Shown: piece after piece, positions 35,536 to 45,510 of the stretch
Layout: each line of letters opens with the position of its first letter
Numbering within the stretch: the stretch's first letter is position 1
Assembly: GCA_002284855.1 (NCBI GenBank)
Contig: CP015603.1
Location: 682,001-746,000, forward strand
Source of the DNA: Actinobacteria bacterium IMCC25003
Lineage (GTDB): Bacteria > Actinomycetota > Actinomycetes > Nanopelagicales > Nanopelagicaceae
DNA: 64,000 nt
Reading direction: 5' to 3'
The notes under the pieces: generated by a model
Seen by the model: only the letters and a program-made list of their open reading frames with translations
Database searches by the model: none
Told to the model about the DNA's origin: nothing
Made by a program: the position numbers and the translations under genes

Positions 35536-36039
35536 ATGAAATTAAACGTGGGCCGTATCGGTAAAGCTCACGGAATTCTCGGTGAAGCGACAATCGAAGT
35601 CCGAACTGATGAAGCAGAAGATCGCTTTGCTATCGGCGCAGTCTTACAGACAGAAAACCACGGTGAATTAACCGTGGTTTCTGCACGTGTACACAACGGA
35701 ATTCTCTTACTTGGGTTTGAGGGAATCGAAGACCGCAACGGTATCGAGGAACTACGCAACGAGCTTCTCTATGCCGATGTCGATATCGATGCACCCGGAA
35801 TTGATGAAGATGATTATCACGTCTTGCAACTCGTTGGCTGTAAGGCCTATTTAGTTGATGGTGATGAATTCGGGACAGTGACCGATGTGCTCAACCTTCC
35901 AGGACAAGATGTTCTGGCAATTAAGACTGATTCGGGTGAAGTACTGATTCCCTTCGTTCATCAGCTCGTGCCGGTCGTAGATATAAAGAAGAAGACCATG
36001 ACTGTTATTCCGCCAGAAATTGATGGGAGCATCGCATGA
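35536..36039 (+). CDS. rimM: 16S rRNA processing protein RimM
   Basis: 167 residues. The N-terminal RimM beta-barrel (VGRIGKAHGILGEATIEVRTD) and C-terminal PRC-barrel (VGCKAYLVDGDEFGTVTDV, LIPFVHQLVPVVDI) are both present. It assists maturation of the 30S head and binds S19. It lies in the rpsP operon and overlaps trmD by 4 nt. Confidence 0.94.
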   Translation: MKLNVGRIGKAHGILGEATIEVRTDEAEDRFAIGAVLQTENHGELTVVSARVHNGILLLGFEGIEDRNGIEELRNELLYADVDIDAPGIDEDDYHVLQLVGCKAYLVDGDEFGTVTDVLNLPGQDVLAIKTDSGEVLIPFVHQLVPVVDIKKKTMTVIPPEIDGSIA

Positions 36040-36719
36040 AGATTGATGTCATCTCGATATTTCCTGAATATCTCTCTCCGCTCAAGCTCTCACTGCTTGG
36101 AAAAGCACAGAACGCTGGTTTAGTAGATATAGCCGTTCACGATTTACGGGCACAAACTAATGACAACCACAACACCGTTGATGACACTCCTTACGGCGGC
36201 GGAGCAGGCATGGTCATGCTCCCTGAAGTCTGGGGCAAGACAATTGATGGAGTTATGGAAGATGGTGCCGACATCATCATCCTTACTCCCGCGGGTAAGC
36301 GCTTCAACCAGAAGATGGCAGAGAGTTTCTCAACTTCAACGCAATTAATTTTTGCATGCGGTCGCTACGAAGGTATCGATGATCGTGTTCGTCAGTATTA
36401 CTCACAAGCTGAATTTCAATCTCGCAATATACGAGTACATGAAGTCTCGATTGGTGACTATGTCCTAGGCGGGGGAGAAGTGGCCTCGATGGTGATGATT
36501 GAAGCAATCACGCGATTGATTCCAGGTGTTCTTGGAAATCCAGAATCTCTTGCTGAAGAGTCACATAACAGTGAGGGATATCTCGAATATCCGAACTTCA
36601 CCAAACCTCAAGAATGGCGTGGAATCTCAGTTCCCGAGATTCTCTTGAGCGGCAACCACGCCGAAATTGCGAAGTGGCGCACGCAACAGGCGCAACAGCG
36701 CGCAAAAGATAATCTTTAA
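36036..36719 (+). CDS. trmD: tRNA (guanine37-N1)-methyltransferase TrmD
   Basis: 227 residues, SPOUT-class knotted enzyme that methylates G37 next to the anticodon. Motifs include MKIDVISIFPEY, DDTPYGGGAGMVM, ACGRYEGIDDRV and the knot segment VSIGDYVLGGGEVA. rplS usually follows trmD, but here a desaturase gene follows and rplS is not in the window. Confidence 0.96.
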   Translation: MKIDVISIFPEYLSPLKLSLLGKAQNAGLVDIAVHDLRAQTNDNHNTVDDTPYGGGAGMVMLPEVWGKTIDGVMEDGADIIILTPAGKRFNQKMAESFSTSTQLIFACGRYEGIDDRVRQYYSQAEFQSRNIRVHEVSIGDYVLGGGEVASMVMIEAITRLIPGVLGNPESLAEESHNSEGYLEYPNFTKPQEWRGISVPEILLSGNHAEIAKWRTQQAQQRAKDNL

Positions 36720-36744
36720 CTCGTTGGTAACCGTTTCATTACCG

Positions 36745-36750
36745 TACTGT
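36745..36750 (+). promoter_or_regulatory. -10 element of the desaturase gene (leaderless type)
   Basis: TACTGT, 7 nt before ATG 36758. Confidence 0.5.
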
Positions 36751-36757
36751 TGAGCCC

Positions 36758-37726
36758 ATGAGCGAAGAGTCAGCACGCATTCAATCACGTCTAATTCGTG
36801 ATCTTGAACCTGTCGTAGCTGTCGAACTCGAACGCCACCTCTCAGTTCAGAAGAACTGGTACCCACACGAATATGTCCCATGGTCTGAAGGTCGCGACTA
36901 TGCAGGCCCTCTCAATGGTGATGCATGGGAAGCGAAAGATTCTCGCCTCACTCCAGTTGCTCAAGATTCTCTCGTACTCAATCTTCTTACCGAAGATAAC
37001 TTGCCGAGCTATCACACTGAAATCGCAATCTCTATGGGCCGCGATGGCGCGTGGGGAAATTGGATTGAACGATGGACCGCCGAAGAAGCGCGTCACGCCA
37101 TTGTGATTCGCGATTACCTCATGGCAACTCGCGGCGTTGACCCTTACGAACTTGAAGATCTACGCATGGCACATATGTCTCTTGGCTATCAGACTCCTTA
37201 CGAGAACGACATGCTTCACACGATTGCCTATGTTTCTTTCCAAGAACTTGCTACACGAATTTCTCACCGTAATACCGGCAAGCTTTCAGATGATCCAATC
37301 GCTGAGGGAATGATGCAACGCGTTGCTCTTGATGAAAATCTCCATATGCTCTTCTATCGCAACACACTTTCTGCAGCGCTAGATATGGAACCAAATGCTG
37401 CAATGCGTGCAATTACCGATGTTGTGACCAACTTCGATATGCCAGGAGCGAATATGCCGGGCTTCGGACGCAAGGCAGTTCAGATTGCACTTGCCGGTAT
37501 CTACGATCTTCAGCAGCACCTCGATGACGTTGTAGCACCAGTGCTTCGAGCATGGAAGGTCTTTGAACGCAATGATCTATCTGGCGATGGACTTAAGGCC
37601 CGCGATGAACTCAAAGCCTTCATGGACCAGACTTATAAAGCTGCAGCTACATTTAACGATAAGCGCGAAGTTCACTTTGAGCGCCAAATAGCGCGCGGCA
37701 TTCAACCAATTCGCATCACCAACTAA
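36758..37726 (+). CDS. Acyl-ACP desaturase (di-iron, DesA-like)
   Basis: 322 residues of the soluble stearoyl-ACP desaturase family. The di-iron ligands are visible in order: E79 (TEDNLPSYH), E110 and H113 (EEARH), E163 (FQELATRISH), and E193 and H196 (DENLH). It introduces a cis double bond into an acyl chain bound to acyl carrier protein, using O2 and ferredoxin; this implies aerobic control of membrane fluidity. Chain length and bond position cannot be read from sequence. It has its own promoter between trmD and miaB. Confidence 0.92.
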   Translation: MSEESARIQSRLIRDLEPVVAVELERHLSVQKNWYPHEYVPWSEGRDYAGPLNGDAWEAKDSRLTPVAQDSLVLNLLTEDNLPSYHTEIAISMGRDGAWGNWIERWTAEEARHAIVIRDYLMATRGVDPYELEDLRMAHMSLGYQTPYENDMLHTIAYVSFQELATRISHRNTGKLSDDPIAEGMMQRVALDENLHMLFYRNTLSAALDMEPNAAMRAITDVVTNFDMPGANMPGFGRKAVQIALAGIYDLQQHLDDVVAPVLRAWKVFERNDLSGDGLKARDELKAFMDQTYKAAATFNDKREVHFERQIARGIQPIRITN

Positions 37727-37734
37727 AGCTCAAA

Positions 37735-37740
37735 TAAGAT
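37735..37740 (+). promoter_or_regulatory. -10 element of miaB (leaderless type)
   Basis: TAAGAT, 7 nt before ATG 37748. Confidence 0.6.
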
Positions 37741-37747
37741 AGGCGCT

Positions 37748-39175
37748 ATGGAGCGCACATATCTCGTTGAGACTTACGGGTGTCAGATGAATGTGCACGA
37801 TTCCGAACGCATCGCTGGTTTGCTGGATGAAGCTGGTTATCTTCCAGTCCCTGAAGGTCAGCAAGCTGACATAGTTGTTTTCAATACCTGTGCAGTTCGC
37901 GAAAATGCTGACAATAAACTCTATGGAAATTTAAGTTTCTTGGCGCCGATAAAGAAGAAGAATCCAGCGATGCAGATTGCTGTTGGCGGCTGTCTTGCGC
38001 AGAAAGATCAATCAATCATTCTCAAGAAAGCTCCCTACGTTGATGTTGTCTTCGGCACTCATAACGTGGGCTCATTGCCTGTGCTACTCGAGCGTGCCCG
38101 TATTGAAGAAGAGTCTCAAATCGAGATTCTCGAAGCGCTTGAACACTTTCCATCTACCTTACCTGCTCGAAGATTCTCAGCCTTTACTTCATGGGTCTCA
38201 GTGTCCGTTGGCTGCAATAACACCTGTACTTTCTGCATCGTGCCAACTCTTCGCGGGATTGAGAAAGATCGACCAGCCGCAGATGTCCTCACTGAGATGC
38301 GCGCTCTCGTTGACCAGGGCGTTATCGAAATTACTCTGCTTGGCCAGAACGTCAATGCATATGGCGTTGAATTTGGAGACCGTGGCGCCTTTGCTAAGTT
38401 ATTACGAGAAGCAGGAAAGATCGATGGCTTAGAGCGCGTGCGTTTCATGTCTCCACACCCACGAGATTTCACCGACGATGTCATTGAAGCCATGGCTGAG
38501 ACGAAGAATGTAATGCCACACCTTCATATGCCGTTGCAATCAGGAAGCGATGCGATTTTACAGTCGATGCGCCGTTCCTACCGCACCGATAAGTACCTCG
38601 GAATCCTCGATCGAGTTCGAGCAGCGATGCCTCACGCCATGATCACGACAGACATCATCGTTGGCTTCCCAGGAGAAACCGAAGAAGATTTCCAAGGAAC
38701 TCTCGATATTGCAACGAAGGCTCGTTTTGCTGCTGCATACACATACAAATATTCCATTCGCCCCGGAACGCCAGCAGGTGCGATGGAGAATCAAGTTGCT
38801 CAAGAGGTCGTGGGCGAGAGATATACACGCCTGCATGAACATCAGCAGAAAATTTCACAATCAGTAAATGAAGAAGCTATCGGCAGCACTCATCGCGTGA
38901 TGGTCTCTGAAATTGAGGGTCGTCGCGATGAGGCGCAATCTCGCATGACAGGCCGCTCAGAAGATTTCCGCCTCGTGCATTTCAGTAGCGAAACTGATGC
39001 TCGCCCCGGAGATTTCGTAGATGTAAAGATTTCGCAAAGTTCTGCTCACTATTTGATTGGTGATGCTGTTGCTGTTCACCGCACTCGCGGGGGAGATGCG
39101 CATGCAGCCCGTACAGCAACGGCTTCAACCAGCCAGACTTCAACAGTCTTGGGTATGCCGAAAGTTCGTGCATGA
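37748..39175 (+). CDS. miaB: tRNA-2-methylthio-N6-dimethylallyladenosine synthase MiaB
   Basis: 475 residues. It methylthiolates i6A37 in tRNA, the product of MiaA encoded immediately downstream. UPF0004 cysteines are C12, C48 and C82. The radical-SAM motif CNNTCTFC has C156, C160 and C163. A TRAM domain follows, then a short Ala/Thr/Ser-rich tail. The MiaB-specific ETYGCQMN start and [11 protein letters not shown] segment separate it from RimO at 4.8 kb. It overlaps miaA by 4 nt. Confidence 0.96.
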   Translation: MERTYLVETYGCQMNVHDSERIAGLLDEAGYLPVPEGQQADIVVFNTCAVRENADNKLYGNLSFLAPIKKKNPAMQIAVGGCLAQKDQSIILKKAPYVDVVFGTHNVGSLPVLLERARIEEESQIEILEALEHFPSTLPARRFSAFTSWVSVSVGCNNTCTFCIVPTLRGIEKDRPAADVLTEMRALVDQGVIEITLLGQNVNAYGVEFGDRGAFAKLLREAGKIDGLERVRFMSPHPRDFTDDVIEAMAETKNVMPHLHMPLQSGSDAILQSMRRSYRTDKYLGILDRVRAAMPHAMITTDIIVGFPGETEEDFQGTLDIATKARFAAAYTYKYSIRPGTPAGAMENQVAQEVVGERYTRLHEHQQKISQSVNEEAIGSTHRVMVSEIEGRRDEAQSRMTGRSEDFRLVHFSSETDARPGDFVDVKISQSSAHYLIGDAVAVHRTRGGDAHAARTATASTSQTSTVLGMPKVRA

Positions 39176-40074
39176 GCAAAGTGATTGTTGTTTGCGGCGC
39201 AACTGCAACAGGTAAGAGCGATATCGCAATAGAGATTGCACGCGAGCTGGACGCTGAAATCATCAACGCAGACTCCATGCAGCTCTATCGCGGCATGGAT
39301 ATCGGAACAGCCAAGCTATCTATCGAAGAGCGTGGCGGAATTCCGCATCACCTTCTCGATGTTCTCGATGTGAACCAAGATTCCACCGTTGCTTGGTATC
39401 AAGAACACGCTCGCGCTGCGATTACAGAGATTCACGCTCGCGGTAAAGATGTCGTCATAGTTGGAGGCACAGGTCTCTATATCAAAGCAATACTTGATGA
39501 TCTTAACTTTCCAGATACCGACCCTGAAGTTCGTGCCAAGCTCGAAGCTGAAGTTGAGGAGTTCGGTGCAGCATCTCTCTTTGCTCGATTGGAAGAGCTT
39601 GATCCTGCTGCTGCCCTTGCGATAGATCGCGCCAATACGCGCCGCATTATTCGCGCCCTTGAAGTTATTGAAATTACCGGTCAGCCATTTACAGCGAATC
39701 TTCCACGTGAAGATAGCTCTCGTTATCCCGATGCGTTGCAATTTGGCCTGGTCATGGACCGCGAGCATCTACGTGAACGAATCGACCTTCGCGTCAATCG
39801 GATGTGGGATGCAGGTTTTGTCGACGAAGTGGATCGATTGATTTCTCAAGGAATTCGAGATGGCGTGACAGCCCAACGCGCTCTCGGTTATGCCCAGATT
39901 ATTGCGATGCGTGATGGTTCCATGAGCGAAAGCGAAGCAAAGGAAGATACAAAGAGAGCAAGTCGCCAATATGCGCGACGCCAAGAGACCTGGTTCTCGC
40001 GAGATGCTCGTATTCAATGGGTCGCTCAACACCAACCCCGTCTCGAAACTATCCTTCAGAAGATAAACTCATAG
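39172..40074 (+). CDS. miaA: tRNA dimethylallyltransferase MiaA
   Basis: 300 residues. It transfers the dimethylallyl group from DMAPP to A37 of tRNAs reading U-initial codons; the DMAPP comes from the MEP pathway that begins with Dxs (50.1 kb). P-loop [33 protein letters not shown] and [12 protein letters not shown] are family motifs. Coupled to miaB by ATGA. Confidence 0.96.
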   Translation: MSKVIVVCGATATGKSDIAIEIARELDAEIINADSMQLYRGMDIGTAKLSIEERGGIPHHLLDVLDVNQDSTVAWYQEHARAAITEIHARGKDVVIVGGTGLYIKAILDDLNFPDTDPEVRAKLEAEVEEFGAASLFARLEELDPAAALAIDRANTRRIIRALEVIEITGQPFTANLPREDSSRYPDALQFGLVMDREHLRERIDLRVNRMWDAGFVDEVDRLISQGIRDGVTAQRALGYAQIIAMRDGSMSESEAKEDTKRASRQYARRQETWFSRDARIQWVAQHQPRLETILQKINS

Positions 40075-40078
40075 CATC

Positions 40079-40885
40079 ATGACCAACCCTGTTATCGGCA
40101 CATATGGCCACGGAACCGAGAACGACTTCGTGCTGATCTACGACCCGGAAAATTCGCTCACAATTTTAGAGCCACAGATTGCAGCAATATGTAATCGCAA
40201 GACCGGAATCGGCGCAGATGGCCTTATCCGCATTACCAAGAACGATGGCAAGTGGTTTATGGACTATCGCAACTCCGATGGATCAATCGCTGAGATGTGC
40301 GGCAATGGAATTCGTGTGATGGCAAAATATCTCGTCACTCGCGATATTCAACCTGAAGGAATCTTCGCAATTGATACTCGTGCTGGAATAAAGCATCTTC
40401 GCGTCCCACGCGATGGAGATATCTCAGTCAATATGGGGCATGTCACCGATGAGATGGAAGAGGTAGAGGCGACCAATAATGGTCACACCTGGACTGGTTT
40501 CAATATCAATGTAGGTAACCCGCACGCAGTTGTCTTTGTCGATTCGATGGAAGATATTGGCTCACTCGCTGATGCACCTTTAGTTTCACCTGCCTCCACA
40601 TATCCTGAAGGCGTCAACGTTGAATTTGTAGAAATTTTGCCGAACTTCGAAGCGAAGATGCGCGTTCACGAACGCGGAAGCGGTGAAACACGCTCTTGTG
40701 GAACTGGCACCTGTGCAGTGGCGCTGGCTGCAACGCTGAAAACAAACGGAAAACTTCCTTCCCGTTGGACTATCTATCCTCCTGGCGGTCGCCTCATCGT
40801 TGATATCGATGGTCATTCGAACGCAACTCTGACCGGACCCGCTGTCATCCTCGAAGATCACGACCTTACAAAGTACTTGGCGTAA
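40079..40885 (+). CDS. dapF: Diaminopimelate epimerase
   Basis: 268 residues. It converts LL- to meso-diaminopimelate for lysine and peptidoglycan. Both catalytic cysteine motifs are intact: MCGNGIRVM and SCGTGTCAVAL. The N-terminal GTYGHGTENDFVL segment fits the family. It starts 4 nt after miaA and overlaps hflX by one base (TAATG), so miaB-miaA-dapF-hflX is one operon. Confidence 0.96.
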   Translation: MTNPVIGTYGHGTENDFVLIYDPENSLTILEPQIAAICNRKTGIGADGLIRITKNDGKWFMDYRNSDGSIAEMCGNGIRVMAKYLVTRDIQPEGIFAIDTRAGIKHLRVPRDGDISVNMGHVTDEMEEVEATNNGHTWTGFNINVGNPHAVVFVDSMEDIGSLADAPLVSPASTYPEGVNVEFVEILPNFEAKMRVHERGSGETRSCGTGTCAVALAATLKTNGKLPSRWTIYPPGGRLIVDIDGHSNATLTGPAVILEDHDLTKYLA

Positions 40886-42351
40886 TGGCTGAAGACGGTT
40901 ACGACAAGCTTTTCGACGAACTCCTTCGCGAGAGTGCGCGAGTTGCATCGGATTTTGACTTCGACGAGAGCGATTTTCAAGAGAATGATCAGCAAGAGCT
41001 TTCCGATCGTAATGCGCTTCGACGTATCAAAGGTTTCTCCACTGAATTACAAGATATCTCTGAGGCCGAATATCGCCAATTACAGTTAGAGCGCGTTGTC
41101 CTTGTTGGCGTGTGGACCGAGGGTACATCTGAGATGGCAGAAAACTCGATGGCCGAACTTAAAGCTCTCGCAGAAACAGCGGGGTCAGAAGTTCTGGATG
41201 CGCTCATCCAACGTCGCGATCGTCCTGATTCTGCGACCTACATAGGTTCAGGAAAGTTGGTTGAACTTCGCCAAATAGTTGTAGCAACAGGTGCCGATAC
41301 CGTGGTCTGCGATGGAGAACTTTCGCCAGCACAACTTCGTACCTTGGAAGATAAGTTAAAGGTCAAAGTTGTCGATCGCGTAGCGCTTATTCTCGATATC
41401 TTCGCCCAACATGCCAAGAGCAAAGAAGGAAAGGCTCAGGTTGAGCTGGCGCAGATTGCATATCTTCTCCCGAGACTTCGTGGCTGGGGAGACTCACTCT
41501 CACGCCAAGTTGGTGGTCGCGCAGCAGGTGGCGCTGGTATTGGTGGTCGCGGACCCGGTGAAACAAAGATTGAAACCGATCGACGTCGTATCCGCGACAA
41601 GATGGCGAAGCTTCGTCGCGAAATTGCTGAAATGAAGGTCTCTCGCGACACTAAACGCCAAGAACGTAAACGTTTTAATATTCCATCTGTTGCGATTGCC
41701 GGATATACAAATGCTGGAAAATCATCTCTTCTTAATGCGCTGACAGGTGCAGGAGTTCTTGTTGAAAATGCTCTCTTTGCAACGCTCGATCCAACGGTTC
41801 GTAAATGCGAAACCTCAGATGGTCGTGTTTATACTCTCTCCGATACAGTCGGATTTGTTCGCCATCTTCCTCACCAATTAGTTGATGCCTTTAAATCCAC
41901 TCTTGAAGAAGTATCCGGCGCAGATCTCATCGTGCATGTAGTTGATGGGTCTCATCCCGATCCATTTGAACAAATCCGCGCAGTGAGACAGGTAATAACC
42001 GAAATTGGTGGGGGAGATATTCCTGAAATCATCGCTATTAACAAAGTCGATATTGCGAGCCCCGATGTTGTGATGGAGATTTTGCGCAAGGAACCGAATA
42101 GTTATGCATTTTCGGTGCGATCTGGTTTTGGAGTCGACGGACTTGTTCACGCCATTGAAAAATCTCTGCCTCATCCCAGTGTTGAAATCACCACCGTTAT
42201 TCCATATTCCCGCGGCGATCTTGTCAGCGCAATCCATGAACAGGGTGAAATCCTGAGTGAGGAACATCTCGCCGAAGGCACAGCTATCCATGCCTATGTC
42301 GACGGTGGGCTCGCCAAAGCAATTGAAATAGCCACCGCAAAGCAGGAATAA
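40885..42351 (+). CDS. hflX: Ribosome-associated GTPase HflX
   Basis: 488 residues. An N-terminal HflX domain (QRRDRPDSATYIGSGK, VDRVALILDIFAQHA, GRGPGETKIE) is followed by the G domain (GYTNAGKSSLLNALTGA, DTVGFVRHLP, NKVD). HflX splits stalled or hibernating 70S ribosomes during stress. The N-terminal 60 residues are acidic and poorly conserved. It is the last gene of its operon. Confidence 0.95.
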   Translation: MAEDGYDKLFDELLRESARVASDFDFDESDFQENDQQELSDRNALRRIKGFSTELQDISEAEYRQLQLERVVLVGVWTEGTSEMAENSMAELKALAETAGSEVLDALIQRRDRPDSATYIGSGKLVELRQIVVATGADTVVCDGELSPAQLRTLEDKLKVKVVDRVALILDIFAQHAKSKEGKAQVELAQIAYLLPRLRGWGDSLSRQVGGRAAGGAGIGGRGPGETKIETDRRRIRDKMAKLRREIAEMKVSRDTKRQERKRFNIPSVAIAGYTNAGKSSLLNALTGAGVLVENALFATLDPTVRKCETSDGRVYTLSDTVGFVRHLPHQLVDAFKSTLEEVSGADLIVHVVDGSHPDPFEQIRAVRQVITEIGGGDIPEIIAINKVDIASPDVVMEILRKEPNSYAFSVRSGFGVDGLVHAIEKSLPHPSVEITTVIPYSRGDLVSAIHEQGEILSEEHLAEGTAIHAYVDGGLAKAIEIATAKQE

Positions 42352-42462
42352 ACGCGACACGCCGTGGGTTGTATCGTCTATAAAGCTAAGAATGCGCAAC
42401 TATTCGCGCAGGTCGGGTAAGTCGCCCGCTTATGAGAGATGTATGGAAGCGAGGTGATAGCA

Positions 42463-42759
42463 GTGGCAACAGATTACGACACACCCAGAAAGACCGACGA
42501 GGAGCTTCACGAAGAATCGTTAGAAGAACTCAAAGCTAAGCGCGTTGATGCACAATCAGGACAGATTGATGTTGATGAGGCAGAAGCTGCAGAGAATCTT
42601 GAACTTCCAGGTGCGGATCTTTCCGGTGAACAACTTGCAGTTCGAGTAGTTCCTGTTCAGGTAGATGAATTCACCTGTTCACGATGTTTCTTGATTCATC
42701 ACATTACACAGCTTGCTAAGGGCGAAGGCGCTAAAGCAATTTGTAAAGAGTGTTCGTAA
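42463..42759 (+). CDS. DUF4193 family zinc-ribbon protein
   Basis: 98 residues of an actinobacteria-specific family of unknown function. A very acidic N-terminal half is followed by a C-terminal zinc ribbon with CSRC and CKEC. The start is GTG 42463 (ATDYDTPRK) with GAGG 8 nt upstream; longer in-frame starts are unsupported. The 111-nt upstream gap has a small CGGG/CCCG hairpin and no clear promoter. Its 3' end overlaps the convergent DUF3093 gene by 29 nt. Confidence 0.85.
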   Translation: MATDYDTPRKTDEELHEESLEELKAKRVDAQSGQIDVDEAEAAENLELPGADLSGEQLAVRVVPVQVDEFTCSRCFLIHHITQLAKGEGAKAICKECS

Positions 42760-43165
42760 GTTCTTCAGGTTTTCTCGAACTTACCAACCAATACGGAGTG
42801 GGGTCACGCTCATCTTTCAGCGTGATTTTCACACCCGTTGAAATCCAGAAGGTAATCGCCAAGTAAGCGGCCGGGTCTGCATCTCTGGTTCTCGAAAGTC
42901 GCATCTGGCCGGCAGTCAGCAATTCAACTTCATTGAGGTATTTCAACTCAATATGTGCTCGGCCAATACGTAATTCAGTCTCATCAATGGAAATCACTGA
43001 TCGTGCAGTTATTGCGATAACTACAGTGGCAATGCTCGCCACAATCCATGCGATGAAGGCGCTCCTATTATCAAAGGCGGCCCAGATTGCGACGACGAGC
43101 GAGAGTAGTAAGAAGTAGATAAAGCCGAGCAGCCACAACGGGGGACGTATCACTTCTCTGAACAT
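42731..43165 (-). CDS. DUF3093 family membrane protein
   Basis: 144 residues with two N-terminal membrane helices (about 10-30 and 37-57) and a cytoplasmic PH-like beta domain. It is typical of actinobacterial DUF3093, found beside DUF4193 and dut; function unknown. ATG 43165 has AAAGGA upstream and is favoured over a longer in-frame start at 43282 that would run into the PaaI gene. It ends inside the last codons of DUF4193 (29-nt overlap). Confidence 0.82.
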   Translation of the reverse strand: MFREVIRPPLWLLGFIYFLLLSLVVAIWAAFDNRSAFIAWIVASIATVVIAITARSVISIDETELRIGRAHIELKYLNEVELLTAGQMRLSRTRDADPAAYLAITFWISTGVKITLKDERDPTPYWLVSSRKPEELTNTLYKLL

Positions 43166-43213
43166 CACATTCCTTTGTGGCACGAGCGCTAGGTTATCGT
43201 GCAATACATCAAG

Positions 43214-43219
43214 TAACCT
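43214..43219 (+). promoter_or_regulatory. -10 element of the thioesterase gene (leaderless type)
   Basis: TAACCT, 6 nt before ATG 43226. Confidence 0.5.
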
Positions 43220-43225
43220 AGCCAC

Positions 43226-43810
43226 ATGAGTCGCGTTGCAAGCACTACGCCTCCTGAAGGAGCGTTGATTCCAGAGCGCCATCCACTATCGCCTGAAACT
43301 GGAACTCAGATTCCATCTCACTTTAAACATTGCTTTGGGTGCGGTGAATTACATCCAACTGGATTGCATCTTGTAGCAACTGTCGGGCAGGGAGCAGATA
43401 TCACTGCTGAATTTATAGTGACTGAAAATCATCAAGGAGCGCCAGGTCTTGCTCACGGTGGTTTGCTGTCGCTCGCATTCGATGAAGCTCTCGGAAAATT
43501 AATGTGGTTACTACGTGCACCAGCAGTAACGGCACGCCTTGAGACTGATTTCTTAAAACCTGTTCCAATTGGAACCAAGCTCTACATCACCGCTCGCATT
43601 ACAGGTCAAGTCAATCGCAAGGTGTACTCCGAAGCTGAAGGACGACTCGGCGGCCCAGATGGAGATATTGCAGTCCGTGCAGCCTCACTCTTTGTCATTG
43701 TTCCTATGAAGCACTTCTTGGAGAATGCACCAGCTGACTACATGGAAGCGCTACGCAAGAACCCTGAACTTCTTACCTTCGTCGATCCCGAATTCGATAT
43801 CAACCCATGA
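43226..43810 (+). CDS. PaaI-type hotdog thioesterase
   Basis: 194 residues. A hotdog fold with the GLAHGGLLSLAFDEALG helix, typical of PaaI acyl-CoA thioesterases, follows an N-terminal HCFGCGELHPTGL segment. It probably hydrolyses small or aromatic acyl-CoA thioesters; the substrate is unknown. It is coupled to dut by a 4-nt overlap, a neighbourhood conserved in actinobacteria. Confidence 0.85.
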   Translation: MSRVASTTPPEGALIPERHPLSPETGTQIPSHFKHCFGCGELHPTGLHLVATVGQGADITAEFIVTENHQGAPGLAHGGLLSLAFDEALGKLMWLLRAPAVTARLETDFLKPVPIGTKLYITARITGQVNRKVYSEAEGRLGGPDGDIAVRAASLFVIVPMKHFLENAPADYMEALRKNPELLTFVDPEFDINP

Positions 43811-44250
43811 GCGATTTTCAGGTCTTAATCAAACTTCTTGATCCAGAGCTTCCGCTTCCAAAATATTCCAAAGGTGGAGATGCCGGTGCCGACATCGTCT
43901 CGCGTATCGATATCACCTTGGCGCCGGGGGAGCGAGCTCTTGTGCCAACTGGAATTTCCATCGCACTTCCTGATGGATATGTCGCGCTCGTTCATCCACG
44001 CTCTGGCTTAGCTATCAAACATGGGGTCACGATGGTTAATGCGCCCGGCACAGTTGATGCTGGTTTTCGTGGAGAGCTGCAATGCATCATGATTAACCAC
44101 GACCCTCACGAGAGCGTTACCTTTAAACGTGGTGATCGCATCGCCCAATTGGTGTTTCAGAAAGTCGAGCGGGCAGAATTTGTTGAAGTAGAAGAACTCC
44201 CAGGTTCAGGTCGTGGCACGGGCGGTTTTGGATCAACTGGTCGCCAATGA
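43807..44250 (+). CDS. dut: Deoxyuridine 5'-triphosphate nucleotidohydrolase
   Basis: 147 residues. It hydrolyses dUTP to dUMP and PPi, keeping uracil out of DNA. All five trimeric dUTPase motifs are present: GDAGADI, PRSGLA, GTVDAGFRGE, RGDRIAQLV and the Gly-rich C-terminal RGTGGFGSTG. It overlaps its neighbours on both sides by 4 nt. Confidence 0.97.
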   Translation: MSDFQVLIKLLDPELPLPKYSKGGDAGADIVSRIDITLAPGERALVPTGISIALPDGYVALVHPRSGLAIKHGVTMVNAPGTVDAGFRGELQCIMINHDPHESVTFKRGDRIAQLVFQKVERAEFVEVEELPGSGRGTGGFGSTGRQ

Positions 44251-44861
44251 CTCAACATGAAGATCGTGACAAAGTCTTAGCCGCCTTCGGTGGAAAGAAA
44301 GGCTTGATTGATTCAGGTATACCAACTGTCATATTTCTCGTCGTTTTCAATGTCACCGATCGCCTCAATAGCGCGCTCTTCGCATCGATTGCCATCTCTG
44401 CGATTCTGACCATCATTCGATTGGCTCGTCGCGACACAATCCAACATGCGCTCAGCGGATTCATCGGGGTTCTCATCTGCGCGTGGTTTGCCAATCGCAC
44501 AGGAAATCCAAGCGATCTCTATATTCCCAAGCTTCTGACGAACCTCGGATACGGAACGGTGTATCTCGTTGCAAATCTTGCGGGTTGGCCCGTGCTCGGA
44601 TTGATGCTCGGACCGATCTTGGGCGAAAATCTCAAGTGGAGAAATCATCCTGAACGTAAGCGCGCATACACAATGGCCAGCTGGCTTTGGGTTGCGATGT
44701 TCTTCACACGCATCGCGGTGCAGTATCCAATTTATCGAAGCGGAAATGTAAATCTACTTGGAACTGTCAATCTTGCTATGGGTTATCCGCTCTTTATTGC
44801 AACTGCCTATGGCTCCTGGCTCATCTTAAAGAGCGCACCAAAGTTACCTACTGAGAAATAA
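44247..44861 (+). CDS. DUF3159 family membrane protein
   Basis: 204 residues with about five to six hydrophobic helices (for example FLVVFNVTD, ISAILTIIRLARRD, YLVANLAGWPVLGLMLGP). DUF3159 is a conserved actinobacterial inner-membrane family placed between dut and the trkA genes; no function is established. It starts within dut (ATGA) and its end overlaps the convergent trkA gene by 14 nt. Confidence 0.85.
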   Translation: MTQHEDRDKVLAAFGGKKGLIDSGIPTVIFLVVFNVTDRLNSALFASIAISAILTIIRLARRDTIQHALSGFIGVLICAWFANRTGNPSDLYIPKLLTNLGYGTVYLVANLAGWPVLGLMLGPILGENLKWRNHPERKRAYTMASWLWVAMFFTRIAVQYPIYRSGNVNLLGTVNLAMGYPLFIATAYGSWLILKSAPKLPTEK

Positions 44862-45507
44862 AACAGTCTTTAATCAAATCTTCGGCCGCTGCTGATGCCA
44901 CGAAGAGAAGCTCGTCTCCTGCAATAAAGACATCGCTTGGCGCTGGTGAGATTACTCGGCCATCACGCACTATTGCTGCCAAAGATGCGTCATCGGGAAG
45001 TGATACTTCTTCCACTGTCTTACCGATACATGTTGATGAATCTGGAAGAGTGAGTTCGACGAGGTTTGCCTGGCCCTTGCGGAATGAGAAGAGACGAACA
45101 ACATCGCCAACGCTAACTGCCTCTTCAACAAGCGCCGCAATGATGCGCGGTGTTGATACAGCAACATCTACGCCCCACGATTGATCGAAGAGCCATTCAT
45201 TCTTTGGGTGGTTGATTCGGGCAACAACGCGAGGAACTCCGTACTCAGTCTTGCCGAGTAGTGAAGCAACAAGGTTGACCTTGTCATCTCCCGTTGCTGC
45301 TACAAGTACCGCACATTTATTGAGTTGAGCATTATCGAGAGATGCAATTTCACAGGCATCGGCCATCAACCATTCAGCGTCAGGGACAGAGTCAATCTTC
45401 AGCGCCTTGGGATCGCGGTCGATGAGAAGTACTTGGTGTCCATTATCGAGAAGTTCTCGCGCAATTGCGCGACCAACATTTCCAGCACCAGCGATAGCAA
45501 TTCTCAT
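44848..45507 (-). CDS. TrkA-type K+ channel/transporter regulatory subunit (second gene)
   Basis: 219 residues: N-terminal RCK Rossmann domain (IAIAGAGNVGRAIARELL) binding NAD(H) or ATP, and C-terminal RCK_C/TrkA-C domain. Such proteins gate potassium transporters. It follows the other trkA gene with a 3-nt gap, matching the actinobacterial ceoB-ceoC pair. No membrane permease gene lies next to the pair here. Confidence 0.9.
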   Translation of the reverse strand: MRIAIAGAGNVGRAIARELLDNGHQVLLIDRDPKALKIDSVPDAEWLMADACEIASLDNAQLNKCAVLVAATGDDKVNLVASLLGKTEYGVPRVVARINHPKNEWLFDQSWGVDVAVSTPRIIAALVEEAVSVGDVVRLFSFRKGQANLVELTLPDSSTCIGKTVEEVSLPDDASLAAIVRDGRVISPAPSDVFIAGDELLFVASAAAEDLIKDCFISQ

Positions 45508-45510
45508 GAG

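Noticed and set aside
40072-40077. TAGCAT at the miaA stop as a promoter for dapF
   Set aside because: It lies only 1 nt before the dapF ATG, so it cannot position transcription for that start; dapF is read from the miaB operon.
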